Shown piece after piece: positions 36,201-44,505 of a DNA stretch of 64,000 nucleotides. The notes under the pieces were generated by a model. That model did not search any database. It was given only the letters and a program-made list of their open reading frames with translations, and had not been told where the DNA came from. A program made the translations under genes and the position numbers. Source of the DNA: Streptomyces sp. NBC_01445 (GTDB taxonomy: Bacteria; Actinomycetota; Actinomycetes; Streptomycetales; Streptomycetaceae); NCBI RefSeq assembly GCF_035918235.1, contig NZ_CP109485.1:2294001-2358000 (forward strand), given 5' to 3'. Positions within the stretch are counted from its first letter, which is position 1; the number at the start of each line of letters is the position of its first letter.

Positions 36201-36745
36201 TGCGGGACCTGCGTACCAGACTCGGCGCGGACGTCGACGGCAACCTGTATGTGCCGCAGCGCAAAGGCAAGTCATCTCCTTACGCTCTCTCGGACAAAGT
36301 CCGCTGCGACTGGCGCGAGTTCGAGCGGCTCGCGAAACTGGGGGTCAGCCGTGGCGAGGACGGCCTCAACTACCTTGAGCGTGCCCTGGCAATGGTCGAC
36401 GGTGTCCCGCTGGGCGAACATCCAGCCTCGTGGATGAGCGGACTGCGCAGCGCTATGCAGGCCCGCATCGTCGACACCGCACACCACGTGGCCAGCTACC
36501 GCACGCAGGACGGCCGGCATCAGGACCTCCCCAGCGCCCGGCAGGCCTGCGCCATCGGCCTGAACGCCGACGGCCACTCCGAAACCCTCTACCGAGCCCT
36601 GATGCGCGCCGAGGCCGCAGCAGGCAACCGCACCGGGCTGCGTGCCGCCATCGCACGATGGCAGGACGCGAACCGGCACCTGACTCGAGACCAGATCGAC
36701 AAGAAGACCCAGGCGCTCGTCGACAAGCTGCTCGCAGCCTCCTAA
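33284..36745 (+). CDS. membrane LysM protein with C-terminal BTAD (SARP-like) domain
   Basis: An 1153-residue fusion. Residues 1-125 hold three membrane segments (LLGLIALVGLTAGVPYLLI, VIGWLAWAAFTFSVLVEIIA, LASLLIGGIVLLIPTAAS). Two LysM-type modules follow (STELPWDLAEEYLGDGKRWK near 172; VHVVAAGDSLSGIAQEETGD near 268). A low-complexity Ser/Pro region leads to another membrane segment (AFALLASALTGMLAF near 460). The C-terminal 240 residues form a winged-helix plus BTAD/TPR unit (PRLRVLGTLEMQNAGDLEP; EFERLAKLGVSRGEDGLNYL). Such proteins recur beside streptomycete Tad loci. The layout suggests a cell-wall-linked protein with a cytoplasmic SARP-like part, but DNA binding is unproven. Confidence 0.85.
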   Translation: MAHRTPAPLRALGILARALLGLIALVGLTAGVPYLLIRVGQLPTSLSGGLGALTQPDDGTLFFAVLTVIGWLAWAAFTFSVLVEIIALARRRSAPRIRGLGGLQSLASLLIGGIVLLIPTAASAATSGPAVAATSVHTVETNSAGATPSAKPHAPSASVETSGRQHTVATSTELPWDLAEEYLGDGKRWKDIAALNDIPQLTAGDQYLPRGVTIALPPDARPKATRAGSEARQSPAAPSQQQAGAQRHEEEESEGGLHAQSAGAGRTAQVHVVAAGDSLSGIAQEETGDGSNWPQLYKASRGAQPHGLPRITDPDLIRPGQRITIPAATTPHDDQDSDSGHHDDEGQESDAHTQQPPRTGDGSDHDGRDSADESDRGGDAGASGVTKPPASQPSAQRSGPPASASARPKESARPSAPVTASPSASAPDQERVPAASQGADGTQSSSAVSTRTAVGAFALLASALTGMLAFRRLRQRRSRKPGQTLPEIVPAAAEAELEQAAHDGADGVARLQAALAALAAQCEGAPPLLRAARITADGIQVLPDDVSAAPQAPFTTALAGWWHLPGDVDLAVPNEGAEPPYPAVVTLGTDTANSLVLANLPAWEVVLVDGDPVARAETIACMAAELALGPHADHVEVVASGLGGMGADLQAFGVQYLPDVPQAAGAFASRILEAHQDPEDRGVPYVMLCGGDLDADTAWQIAETLDRSRDLTPCVLVLPASAASVFPDAEILDASASTPQRVSALGTDVLLQRLDAASIAQLAAAYRQTSRPAEGPEGVWEHVPPEPIEVPESAPTVHSVPDPQQDSSDRLGPVPAGDAAGQHQDIAALREDTDAAQAQPVAFQALLDTAGDPGQASLKAVPPAPAAENEEPAERIGPRFLIPPVHSLLAAERTPPIPETNADKALTEAGPDDTAPRLRVLGTLEMQNAGDLEPRLIELAAHLLLKPHSSAERLCEDLGDGDPWSPKTLGSRLRDLRTRLGADVDGNLYVPQRKGKSSPYALSDKVRCDWREFERLAKLGVSRGEDGLNYLERALAMVDGVPLGEHPASWMSGLRSAMQARIVDTAHHVASYRTQDGRHQDLPSARQACAIGLNADGHSETLYRALMRAEAAAGNRTGLRAAIARWQDANRHLTRDQIDKKTQALVDKLLAAS

Positions 36746-37265
36746 GACGGCACCCAGCGAAGAAGCCGCGAAAGAGCACCTGCAGGAGACGTTCGCCACG
36801 GAACCGGGCCAGAAGCAGCGTGCGCGCCAAAAAAGCAGTTATACAAGGACATTTCGCCTGGGTCTCACTGGCACTTCAGGGAATGCCGATCAGGCGTACA
36901 TGACGCGCAGGACAGTGACCTAGGGGTTGGCTCACGGCGGCTGCACGGTGGGGGCGGCTATTCCTCCGCGGTGACCCGGACGCTGCAGCAGCTGGTTGAT
37001 GCTCACGTCGCTCAAGGGAATCCTGGTCAGCTTGGCGAGGTCCCCCGCGAGCTGATCTCCGAGTGCCTTCGTGATACCGAGGGTGAAGCTTCGGGGGAAT
37101 ACCGACTCCTCCGGGCTCCCTGTTGTCGCCGCCATGGCCCTCGTCGCCCTCTTCGTGGTTCTACCGCTGTGGAGCGACATCGCGCGAGTTTCTCCGGCGC
37201 ATGGGTCACAAACGGCACTGCTCCGCGGTATGGTTCTGGCTGCACTGAAATGCTAGGAGTCGAAT
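36746..37265. other. intergenic region between the pilus block and the methyltransferase
   Basis: About 520 bp marking the change from the transfer/pilus block to the defence block. Apart from a weak minus-strand frame at 36932-37180, I see no gene. A GGAG site at 37256 belongs to the methyltransferase. Confidence 0.45.
36932..37180 (-). CDS. hypothetical small protein (weak)
   Basis: An 82-codon minus-strand frame with a plausible helical central part (FTLGITKALGDQLAGDLAKL, then TRIPLSDVSINQLLQ). No ribosome site is convincing, no family is recognised and it could be a shadow or remnant. Confidence 0.25.
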   Translation of the reverse strand: MSLHSGRTTKRATRAMAATTGSPEESVFPRSFTLGITKALGDQLAGDLAKLTRIPLSDVSINQLLQRPGHRGGIAAPTVQPP

Positions 37266-38615
37266 ATGCAACGGACGTCGGTAGAGCTCTTCGCGGGCGG
37301 GGGCGGGCTGGTCCAAGCCAGCACGAACACCGGCTTCCGACACCTGCTGCTGAACGAGTTCGCGACGAGGGCGTGCGAGACGCTTGAGGGCAATCGCTTC
37401 GACGTGTTTCCAGCGGACGTCGATTCCGATGTGTTGGCGAAGTGGCTGGACCAGATCGACAAGCAACAGGCAGACGGCTTCGAAGCTGCGGGCGCCGCTG
37501 AGCGGCCCCACTACCCTCCCCTGGTCGCCGGCGACGTCCGAGAGTTGGACATGCGCTTCCTCAGGGATCGCGATGTTGACCTTCTGGCCGGCGGGCCACC
37601 ATGCCAGCCGTTCAGCCTTGGTGGAGTCGCGAAGGGCGACGAGGACGAGCGGAACATGTTCCCGGAGATGTTCCGGGCGGTTCGTGAGATCCGCCCCAAG
37701 GCCGTCATCTGTGAGAACGTCCGAGGACTCCTTCGCCCGTCCTTCAATCCCTACTTCGAGTACATCAAGCGCGAGCTTTCCCTGCCGTTCGTGAAGCGCC
37801 GAGAGGGCGCCACGTGGCAGGAGCACGACCAAGCGTTGCGGGAGCGGCTCGACGCGAAGGACACCGATCCGGCGGAGACCTACGAGGTCACGCAACACGC
37901 CGTGAACGCCGCCAACTACGGGGTGCCGCAGATCCGCAACCGCGTGATCCTCTTGGCATTCCGCGCTGACCTGGGCGTGGACCCGGAGTTGGTCAAGCGC
38001 GCTGTCGCGCGCACCCACTCCCACGCGGCCCTCGCGCGGACGATCCTCGAAGGCTCCTACTGGAACCGCCACAAGCAGGCGGGCGCCAAGATTCCTAAGC
38101 GCGTCATCGATCTGGTGACCTCGCGCTACGCGAATGAGCAGCTGTCGTTCGAGAGCGGGGATGAGGAGCTCCAGCCTTGGCTCACCCTTCGAGACGCGGT
38201 AATGGGGCTCCCCAAGATCAACACCAGCGTGTTGGACAAGACGACGGAACAGGGCGGATTCCCCGACCACATCGGGTGGCCCGGAGCCAGGATCTACGAC
38301 GGGCACACGCCCAACGAACTTGACCGGCCGGCCAAGACCGTCAAGGCCGGGGTGCACGGTGTGCCCGGTGGCGAGTCAGTCATGCAGCTCGACAACCTGG
38401 TGCGCGACGAGAAGACCGGCCTGTTGCGCCCCGAGCACCGGTACATGACCGTTCGCGAGGCTGCCAGGGTCATGACATTCGGCGATGGATGGAGCATGGC
38501 GGGCCCGCGGGGTGAACGCATGCGGCAGCTGGGCAACGCGGTTCCCGTGAAGCTGGGCGAGGTGTTCACCAGCGCCGTCGCGAAAGCCCTCGCCGACGCG
38601 GAACGGCGCTCGTGA
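37266..38615 (+). CDS. DNA (cytosine-5-)methyltransferase
   Basis: A 449-residue C5 methyltransferase. Motif I is SVELFAGGGGLVQAS near residues 5-19; the catalytic Cys sits in GGPPCQPFSLGG near 112 (motif IV); ENVRG near 150 (motif VI); QIRNRVILLAFR near 222 (motif VIII). QLGNAVPVKLGEVFTSA near 425 is the motif X region. The target site lies in the variable region before it and cannot be read from sequence. Overlap of 4 bp with the Vsr-type gene gives a methylase-mismatch-repair pair, and the downstream ATPase and nuclease-helicase suggest a larger modification-restriction system. Confidence 0.92.
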   Translation: MQRTSVELFAGGGGLVQASTNTGFRHLLLNEFATRACETLEGNRFDVFPADVDSDVLAKWLDQIDKQQADGFEAAGAAERPHYPPLVAGDVRELDMRFLRDRDVDLLAGGPPCQPFSLGGVAKGDEDERNMFPEMFRAVREIRPKAVICENVRGLLRPSFNPYFEYIKRELSLPFVKRREGATWQEHDQALRERLDAKDTDPAETYEVTQHAVNAANYGVPQIRNRVILLAFRADLGVDPELVKRAVARTHSHAALARTILEGSYWNRHKQAGAKIPKRVIDLVTSRYANEQLSFESGDEELQPWLTLRDAVMGLPKINTSVLDKTTEQGGFPDHIGWPGARIYDGHTPNELDRPAKTVKAGVHGVPGGESVMQLDNLVRDEKTGLLRPEHRYMTVREAARVMTFGDGWSMAGPRGERMRQLGNAVPVKLGEVFTSAVAKALADAERRS

Positions 38616-39409
38616 ACGACGCCGCCGAGTCCCGGCAAGGGGGCTGGAAGGACAAGCCGCCGCCCGAGAGGGCATGGCGGGGACGGCAGGGGCGGACCAG
38701 GAAGGCGATCGTCGCCGAGCAGGATCGTGCCGCAGGTGGTCGCGAGGGCCGCTATGCCAAGCGTGAAGACGGCGACTACGCGCTGGCCTCGATCACGCTG
38801 AAGTTGTTGCCCAGGACTCGCCGGATCAGGGCCTATCTCCGCTGGTCGGAGAACGGGCGTTCGCCCGCCCTGTATGTCGGAGAAGTGGAGCATCTGACGC
38901 GTGCGGCGAATCTTGAACAGGCTTGGCAGATCGCCAAGGACCGGGGAATGGTCGGAGAACGCCCTCTCCCGGAAGGGTCGTGGGCGTCGTCTCCTGCCAC
39001 GCGGTCATCGATGCGCGGGAATCGAGGCCGCGACACGGCACCGGAACTCCGAATCCGCTCACTGCTGCATCGCGAGGGTCTGCGCTACCGCGTATCGGCG
39101 CGGCCGCTTCCCGGAGTGCGGCGAACCGCCGACCTCGTCTTCACCCGCGCTCGTGTCGCCGTCTTCGTGGACGGGTGCTTCTGGCACGGGTGCCCCGATC
39201 ACTGCCGTCCAGCACGCACGAACAGTGACTTCTGGCGCACCAAGATTGCCGGAAACCGAGCCAGGGACGCCCAGACCGACCAGTTCTTGGCGGAGGCGGG
39301 ATGGCGCGTCATCAGAATCTGGGAGCACGAAGATCCCGTACAAGCGGCGGGCCGGGTCGCCGCCGCCGTTCGCGACTTTGCGGCACGGGATGATCGCAAC
39401 GTTCCGTGA
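38612..39409 (+). CDS. vsr: Vsr-type very-short-patch-repair endonuclease with N-terminal extension
   Basis: A 265-residue protein. The C-terminal 140 residues match Vsr: RSSMRGNRGRDTAPELRIRS near 128 (catalytic Asp within RDTAPE), RRTADLVFTRARVAVFVDGC near 170, then FWHGCPDHC, a zinc/active-site segment. It repairs T:G mismatches arising from deaminated 5-methylcytosine, or serves as a nicking/restriction nuclease. Classic Vsr is about 150 residues. The extra 125-residue N-terminus (LRRTRR-like basic stretch, then YLRWSENGRSPALYVGEVEH) is a separate domain I do not recognise. GTG start, 4-bp overlap with the methyltransferase. Confidence 0.9.
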   Translation: MNDAAESRQGGWKDKPPPERAWRGRQGRTRKAIVAEQDRAAGGREGRYAKREDGDYALASITLKLLPRTRRIRAYLRWSENGRSPALYVGEVEHLTRAANLEQAWQIAKDRGMVGERPLPEGSWASSPATRSSMRGNRGRDTAPELRIRSLLHREGLRYRVSARPLPGVRRTADLVFTRARVAVFVDGCFWHGCPDHCRPARTNSDFWRTKIAGNRARDAQTDQFLAEAGWRVIRIWEHEDPVQAAGRVAAAVRDFAARDDRNVP

Positions 39410-39576
39410 TTCAGAAGGTCGTTGACGGCGTCGGAGGCCCGGCGCAGGACGATGCGCCCGTCGCCCTCGCTGAAAGCGAGCAGGTCGCCCCCAACGTTGA
39501 CGCCGACCTCGGCCAACAGCCCCGACGGTGGTTCGACGCGCTCATCGAGCTCTACGGGCACCCTCGGCGGGTTCAC
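39410..39576 (-). pseudogene. AbrB/SpoVT-like antitoxin or regulator remnant
   Basis: Convergent with the Vsr gene. The minus strand encodes, from a GTG at 39576, VPVELDERVEPPSGLLAEVG followed by DLLAFSEGDGRIVLRRASDA and VNDLLNHG. The GDGRIVLRRASDAV stretch is typical of AbrB/MazE-type swapped-hairpin proteins. Downstream the frame runs antisense into the Vsr gene with no early stop, so this is either a small gene overlapping Vsr or a decayed fragment. Confidence 0.4.
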
Positions 39577-39853
39577 GGATCACGGAAGGAGTCTCCCGAG
39601 GACCGCCGGCGTCTACCAGCAGCACTGCGGATCGTCAGGGGACGTTGCGGTTGCGACGGTTGGCGACCGGGTCTCGCAACCGCCGTAAACCACTCAACTG
39701 CATGGAACAGCAAGGAACTTAACGCCGATTGTCAGTGGTGCCCTCTACTCTCTTCATCACGCGTACGGCTCTACCCGAGCCGCGCGCCGAAGCCTGCCCG
39801 CGGTAGGGCTTTCTTCGGCGTGGCCGAGACGAGTACTGGGGGTCCGTCCACCT
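39577..39853. promoter_or_regulatory. upstream region of the GHKL ATPase operon
   Basis: About 280 bp with no supported gene, interrupting the co-directional defence genes. It presumably holds the promoter for the four-gene operon starting at 39854; TTGTCA at 39729 is a possible -35 but no matching -10 at normal spacing is clear. Confidence 0.35.
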
Positions 39854-42229
39854 ATGAAGATCACTCCTTCCGCGCGTGTGCTGCGCATGCTCGGTGAGAT
39901 CGAGTTCGACGAGTGGCAGTGCATCGCCGAGCTGATCGACAACGCCTTCGACGACTTCACGGAGATCCATCGGTCCGGGACCCCCTGGGCGGGCGGGTAT
40001 CGCGTCAGCGTCGAGCTCCCCGACTCCGCGCAGGGCCAGCTCGTGATCACCGACACCGGTCGCGGCATGACGTACGACCGGCTGGAGCGGGCTGTACGGG
40101 CCGGCTGGTCGGGCAACGACATGCACGACAAGCTCGGCCTCTTCGGTATGGGGTTCAACGTCTCGACGGCGCGGCTCGGCAAACGCACGCGCGTCCTGAC
40201 CACGCGCCAGGGCGACACCGAGTGGATCGGTGTGGAGATCGACCTCGACCGCATCGGAGACGACTTCGAGGCAGAGGACATCACGGAGCCGAAGGCCGAT
40301 CCCAACGAGCACGGCACGCGTATCGTCATCAGCCGCCTGCATCCGACGCGCGCTCGGTGGCTGCAGAAGAACGGCCCGGCCCTGCGCAACATCCTGGGAC
40401 AGGTCTACTCCTGGATGTTCCTGAACCGTCCGTTCGAGCTGTGGGTTGGCGGCTTCCAGGTGAAGCCTGTCCGGCACTGCCGTTGGGGAGACGGCCGCTC
40501 GGTTCTCTACAACAACAAGGAGCGCATCCCCGCCTACATCGAGATCGACCAGAAGCTGGAGAACGGTCTCGCCTGTGGTGACTGTGGACAGTGGCAGCTC
40601 ACTGATCGCGACGCCTGCGAGGACTGTGGGAGCGATCGGCTCACCGTTCGTGAGCGCCGGGTGCACGGGTGGCTCGGCATCCAGCGTTACATGCATAAGC
40701 ACGATTACGGAATCGACTTCCTGCGCAACGGCCGCAAGATCCTCCGCTGGGACAAGCAGCTGTTCACCTGGCGCAACCCTGACGGAGCGGTGGGAAACGA
40801 GGAGCCGGAGTATCCGGTGGACCTCGCCCACCAGGGCGGCCGCATCATCGGGGAGATCCACCTCGACCACGTCCCGGTCACGTACCAGAAGGACGCCTTC
40901 GAGTACGGCGACCGCAGCTGGCGCTCGGCGGTCGAGATCGTGAGGGGGGTCGCGCCGTTGCTGCCCCAGCGCGCGGCGAACCTTGAGTACGAGGAGAACA
41001 CCAGCCCGCTCGCGCTCCTCTTCAAGGGATACCGTCGTAACGACGCCGGTCTGCGGTACTTGGTCCCGGGAGACGGTCGTAAGCCGATCCACGACGACAC
41101 CCGTCGGTGGGGACATGAGTTCCACCGGGGCAACCCCGATTACCAGACCGATGAGCGCTGGTGGCAGGCGGTCGAGGACCACGAGGCGACCAAGAGCAGG
41201 GGCAAGAACGCGAAGGCGGCCACCGTCACCCCGGGAAAGCCCGACGAGGCGGCCGTGATGGAGGCGCTCGGTTTCGATGGCGCGGAAATCGGCAGTCCGA
41301 GTTCTCCCGCGACCGGTCGGGACGAGGCGAAACCCAGTGCCCAGGCGCAGCCCTCGAAGGACGGCGAGTCCGCTCCCGCCACGCCGGCCCCGGAGCAGCG
41401 TAGGGAGACGCGGCAGGAACGCGTCACGCGCTACACGGAGAACTCGACCACCTACCCGGCCCTGAGCCGCTCCTTCGGTCACCCGCGCGTCGGCTTCGTC
41501 GAGGTCGAGGCGCGTCGGCTCACGGCGGGAGGCCTGACCGACGAGAACCTCCACCCCACTCCCGTCCTGCTGGACCAGCGCGGCGGCAACGCCCTCGTGG
41601 CGTTCCTCGACCTCGATCATCCGATCTTCCAGAGGTTCGGAGCGGACCCGGCGGATCTGCTGCTCGCGGAGATCGCCGTGCTGCTGAGGGTGCAGACGAG
41701 TTCGGAGTGGAGCCACTCGGAGCTCATCGCGGCGATCCGGGCGGAGTCGCTGCCCGCCAGCGCTCTGGACGCCGAGATGATCAGTGCCGAGGCCAAGGAA
41801 CTGCTGGCTGAGGTCCGTCGCCGCATGGCGTCCGAGCTGGACCGCGCCGGTGAACCGGGGAAGGCGTTTCAGTTTCTCTCACCCGATGAACTCACCGCTA
41901 CCGAGCACACCATGATCGCCAACGGCAAGGTCACCCGCACGACCGACCTCGGTGCGAGCGGTGAGTTCCTGCTGCACGTGCCCGCCCTTTTCCTGGTTCG
42001 TCTCGTCGAGTCGCTGCCGTCTCTGTTCATGGACAACCGCGTCTTCCAGGGTGTCTACGAGGGTGTCGCCTCCGCGTCCGCGCGGCGGCTCAGTCTCGCG
42101 CGTACGGTCGGCTACCTCTCGGATGTCGCGACGCAGGCGACCTACGCCGGGGCCAGCCTTCCGGACCAGTTGCTGCGGACGAGGCTGAGCATTCGCCTGC
42201 TGGCCGACGACCTCGCGGAGGAGAAGTGA
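39854..42229 (+). CDS. GHKL-type ATPase (MutL/MORC-like) of a defence operon
   Basis: A 791-residue protein with an N-terminal GHKL ATPase: ELIDNAFDDFTEIHRSGTPW near residue 26 (N box), VITDTGRGMTYDRLERAVRA near 63 and DKLGLFGMGFNVSTA near 92 (glycine-rich lid), GTRIVISRLH near 155. A four-Cys zinc ribbon (CGDCGQ ... CEDCGSDR) lies near 239-263. After about residue 450 a low-complexity linker leads to an alpha-helical C-terminal domain. MutL/MORC-type ATPases next to C5 methylases, Vsr and SF2 helicases have been described as R-M-linked systems (Iyer, Abhiman and Aravind 2008). Its likely role is ATP-dependent DNA clamping. Confidence 0.85.
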   Translation: MKITPSARVLRMLGEIEFDEWQCIAELIDNAFDDFTEIHRSGTPWAGGYRVSVELPDSAQGQLVITDTGRGMTYDRLERAVRAGWSGNDMHDKLGLFGMGFNVSTARLGKRTRVLTTRQGDTEWIGVEIDLDRIGDDFEAEDITEPKADPNEHGTRIVISRLHPTRARWLQKNGPALRNILGQVYSWMFLNRPFELWVGGFQVKPVRHCRWGDGRSVLYNNKERIPAYIEIDQKLENGLACGDCGQWQLTDRDACEDCGSDRLTVRERRVHGWLGIQRYMHKHDYGIDFLRNGRKILRWDKQLFTWRNPDGAVGNEEPEYPVDLAHQGGRIIGEIHLDHVPVTYQKDAFEYGDRSWRSAVEIVRGVAPLLPQRAANLEYEENTSPLALLFKGYRRNDAGLRYLVPGDGRKPIHDDTRRWGHEFHRGNPDYQTDERWWQAVEDHEATKSRGKNAKAATVTPGKPDEAAVMEALGFDGAEIGSPSSPATGRDEAKPSAQAQPSKDGESAPATPAPEQRRETRQERVTRYTENSTTYPALSRSFGHPRVGFVEVEARRLTAGGLTDENLHPTPVLLDQRGGNALVAFLDLDHPIFQRFGADPADLLLAEIAVLLRVQTSSEWSHSELIAAIRAESLPASALDAEMISAEAKELLAEVRRRMASELDRAGEPGKAFQFLSPDELTATEHTMIANGKVTRTTDLGASGEFLLHVPALFLVRLVESLPSLFMDNRVFQGVYEGVASASARRLSLARTVGYLSDVATQATYAGASLPDQLLRTRLSIRLLADDLAEEK

Positions 42230-43896
42230 GCGCCGTCTTCCTCTCGGGGAACGAATTGCTGAGGGGAGGACCCGCAGGTCTCACGCATGCCGTCGAACGG
42301 GCCCTTTGGTACCTCGGCTTCAACGACGTGCGCGTTATCGACGGCGCCGGCGACCAGGGCGCGGATCTCTTGGCGGTACGCGGTCGAGAGCAGTGGGTCT
42401 TCCAGTGCAAGTGGAAGGCCGGAGGGAAGGTTGACCGTAGCGGTGTCGACGACCTTGAGCGCGCGCGTACGCGCTACCGCGCGGACAAGGCCATCCTGGT
42501 CACCAACACCGACATCAACGCGGCGGCTGAGGCCCGCCGCGTGGCGCTCAACGGAGTCGGCGTGCCGATCACCGTCTGGCACGGTGCCACCCTGCGGTCG
42601 ATCGGGGACCGCATGCCCGAGACCGTTCCCGCGAAGTACGCTCTGCGCCCGTACCAGGCAGAGGCGGCGGACGCCGTGGTCCGGGACCTCGACGCGAACC
42701 GCACCGCGCTGCTCGTCCTCGCGACGGGGCTCGGCAAGACCGTGGTGGGCGGAGAGATCATCAGCCGTCACCTCAAGTCCAATCCGGACGCCAGGATTCT
42801 CGTCGTCGCGCACATGAAGGACCTCGTCGCCCAGCTCGAGAAGGCGATGTGGCGGCACATCCCCAAGCACGTTCCCACGCGCCTGCTCACGGGAGAAAGC
42901 CGACCCGAAAGCCTCGACGGAGTCGTGGTCGGAACGGTCGAATCCGTTCTCAGTGCCGTACGTGTGGGCTACCGACCTGACCTCATCATGATCGACGAGA
43001 CGCATCACGTGGCCGAGACCGGCAGGTTTGCGGAATTGCTCGACCTGTGTGGGGATGCTGAGCAGTTCGGCGTGACGGCGACACCCTGGCGCGGTGACAA
43101 GTTCGACATCACCTCTCGCTTCGGATACCCGAGCTTCAAGATGGGCATCGCGGAGGGCATGGCCGCTGGCTTCCTCTCCGCCGTCGACTACCGGCTGTAC
43201 GTCGACAACGTCGACTGGAACGCCGTCCGGGACGCCAGCGTGCACGGGCAGTCGATCAAGGACCTCAACAAGTCCCTGTTCCTGCCGCAGCGCGACGAGG
43301 AGATCATCGAGCACTTCCGCGAAGCGTGGCGGACCACGACGGAACCGAGGGCCATCGTCTTCTGTCAGACCATCGAGCACGCCGAGCACATGGCCCGGTT
43401 GTTCGCCTCGTCCGACGCGGCGTGGGCCAACGCGTCGTTCCTGCACAGCGCACTCCCGCGGCAGCGACGCCAGATCCTGCTGAACGAGTTCCGGCTCGGC
43501 CGGGTGCCGGTGATCACGTGTGTCGACGTTTTCAACGAGGGCGTCGATGTCCCGGACGTGAACCTCATCGCGTTCCTGCGGGTCACACACAGTCGGCGGA
43601 TCTTCGTCCAGCAACTCGGCCGCGGACTCCGACTCAGCCCCGGCAAGGAGGCCCTGAGGGTCCTCGACTTCGTGACCGACATTCGCAGGGTGGCGGCGAC
43701 CTTGGAACTCCGGCGATCGCTGGAGGCCCAGGAGAGCGAGCACCTGCGCGTCCGAATGCCGCACGCCTCCCGTATCCAATTCAGCGATGAGACCGTCGGA
43801 TCGCTGATGGACCACTGGATCCAGGACGCGGCGGACCTGGAGACCAAGGCGGACGAGGTTCGCCTTCAGTTCCCTCTGACGACTGGAATCGAATGA
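42226..43896 (+). CDS. Mrr-type endonuclease fused to DEAD/DEAH-box helicase
   Basis: A 556-residue fusion. Residues 1-125 are an Mrr-like PD-(D/E)XK domain: RALWYLGFNDVRVIDGAGDQ, then GADLLAVRGREQWVFQCKWK with the acidic residue and QCK motif, and RADKAILVTNTDIN. The SF2 helicase follows: LRPYQAEAADAVV near 142, Walker A LATGLGKTVVGGE near 165, DETHHV near 256, VTATPWRGD near 283 and the arginine-finger motif QQLGRGLRLSPGKE near 463. It is a plausible DNA-cleaving translocase and effector of the operon. GTG start, 4-bp overlap with the ATPase gene. Confidence 0.92.
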   Translation: MSAVFLSGNELLRGGPAGLTHAVERALWYLGFNDVRVIDGAGDQGADLLAVRGREQWVFQCKWKAGGKVDRSGVDDLERARTRYRADKAILVTNTDINAAAEARRVALNGVGVPITVWHGATLRSIGDRMPETVPAKYALRPYQAEAADAVVRDLDANRTALLVLATGLGKTVVGGEIISRHLKSNPDARILVVAHMKDLVAQLEKAMWRHIPKHVPTRLLTGESRPESLDGVVVGTVESVLSAVRVGYRPDLIMIDETHHVAETGRFAELLDLCGDAEQFGVTATPWRGDKFDITSRFGYPSFKMGIAEGMAAGFLSAVDYRLYVDNVDWNAVRDASVHGQSIKDLNKSLFLPQRDEEIIEHFREAWRTTTEPRAIVFCQTIEHAEHMARLFASSDAAWANASFLHSALPRQRRQILLNEFRLGRVPVITCVDVFNEGVDVPDVNLIAFLRVTHSRRIFVQQLGRGLRLSPGKEALRVLDFVTDIRRVAATLELRRSLEAQESEHLRVRMPHASRIQFSDETVGSLMDHWIQDAADLETKADEVRLQFPLTTGIE

Positions 43897-44492
43897 CCAA
43901 GTACGCGATCCCCTCGGACCTGGAAGAAGAAGTCGTGCGTCTCCTCTACAAGCGGGCCGCCGACCTCAACTGGACCTATCTCACGGACACCGAGCGCACC
44001 CGTCACTATCAGGCGTGGACCACCGACCCCGAGGTGGGAGGACGGCTCCTCCCGTTCATCGGGAAGCCGGAGAATGTCCGGCCGTGGCTCAAGGACAGGC
44101 CCATGAAGGAGTACATCCGGGCGACTTACGGGGTGGGCAAGTGGGCTCCGCTCGTGGTCAAGCCGGCCACTCCGGTCAGCGCTCTCGTCGACAAGGCCCT
44201 CGGTCACGGCTGGAACGTCGACCTTGAGACGCTCGACATCAAGCCGCTCTGCGTGACGATTCGCCACGAGGACGACGAGGAGATGGAGCAGCGCTTCGCC
44301 TGGGCGCCCATGCGCGACTTCAAGCATCTCGCGTGGGCGGCCATCGCGTCGCAGGCCAGCGGCGACGCCCTGCCGTGGGTCATCTGCACGGTGGACTCGT
44401 TCGTTCGGAAGATCACCCCGGAGCAGAAGGCGACCAACGAGCGGATCGCGAAGCGGCTTGGTCTGATCAGTGCGCACGTCACCGATGGCTGA
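43893..44492 (+). CDS. conserved-looking unknown protein of the defence operon
   Basis: A 199-residue soluble protein: DLEEEVVRLLYKRAADLNWT at the N-terminus, then TYGVGKWAPLVVKPATPVSA near 86 and RFAWAPMRDFKHLAWAAIAS near 138. There is no recognised motif, signal peptide or membrane segment. Overlaps of 4 bp with the helicase and about 8 bp with the frame of the next gene place it firmly in the operon. Confidence 0.8.
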   Translation: MTKYAIPSDLEEEVVRLLYKRAADLNWTYLTDTERTRHYQAWTTDPEVGGRLLPFIGKPENVRPWLKDRPMKEYIRATYGVGKWAPLVVKPATPVSALVDKALGHGWNVDLETLDIKPLCVTIRHEDDEEMEQRFAWAPMRDFKHLAWAAIASQASGDALPWVICTVDSFVRKITPEQKATNERIAKRLGLISAHVTDG

Positions 44493-44505
44493 ACGGGGCT
44501 CCGCC

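Noticed and set aside
39719..41716. 665-codon minus-strand frame opposite the GHKL ATPase, and a 557-codon one opposite the helicase
   Set aside because: No recognisable domains, Arg/Val/Leu-rich antisense pattern; the plus-strand frames have intact catalytic motifs.
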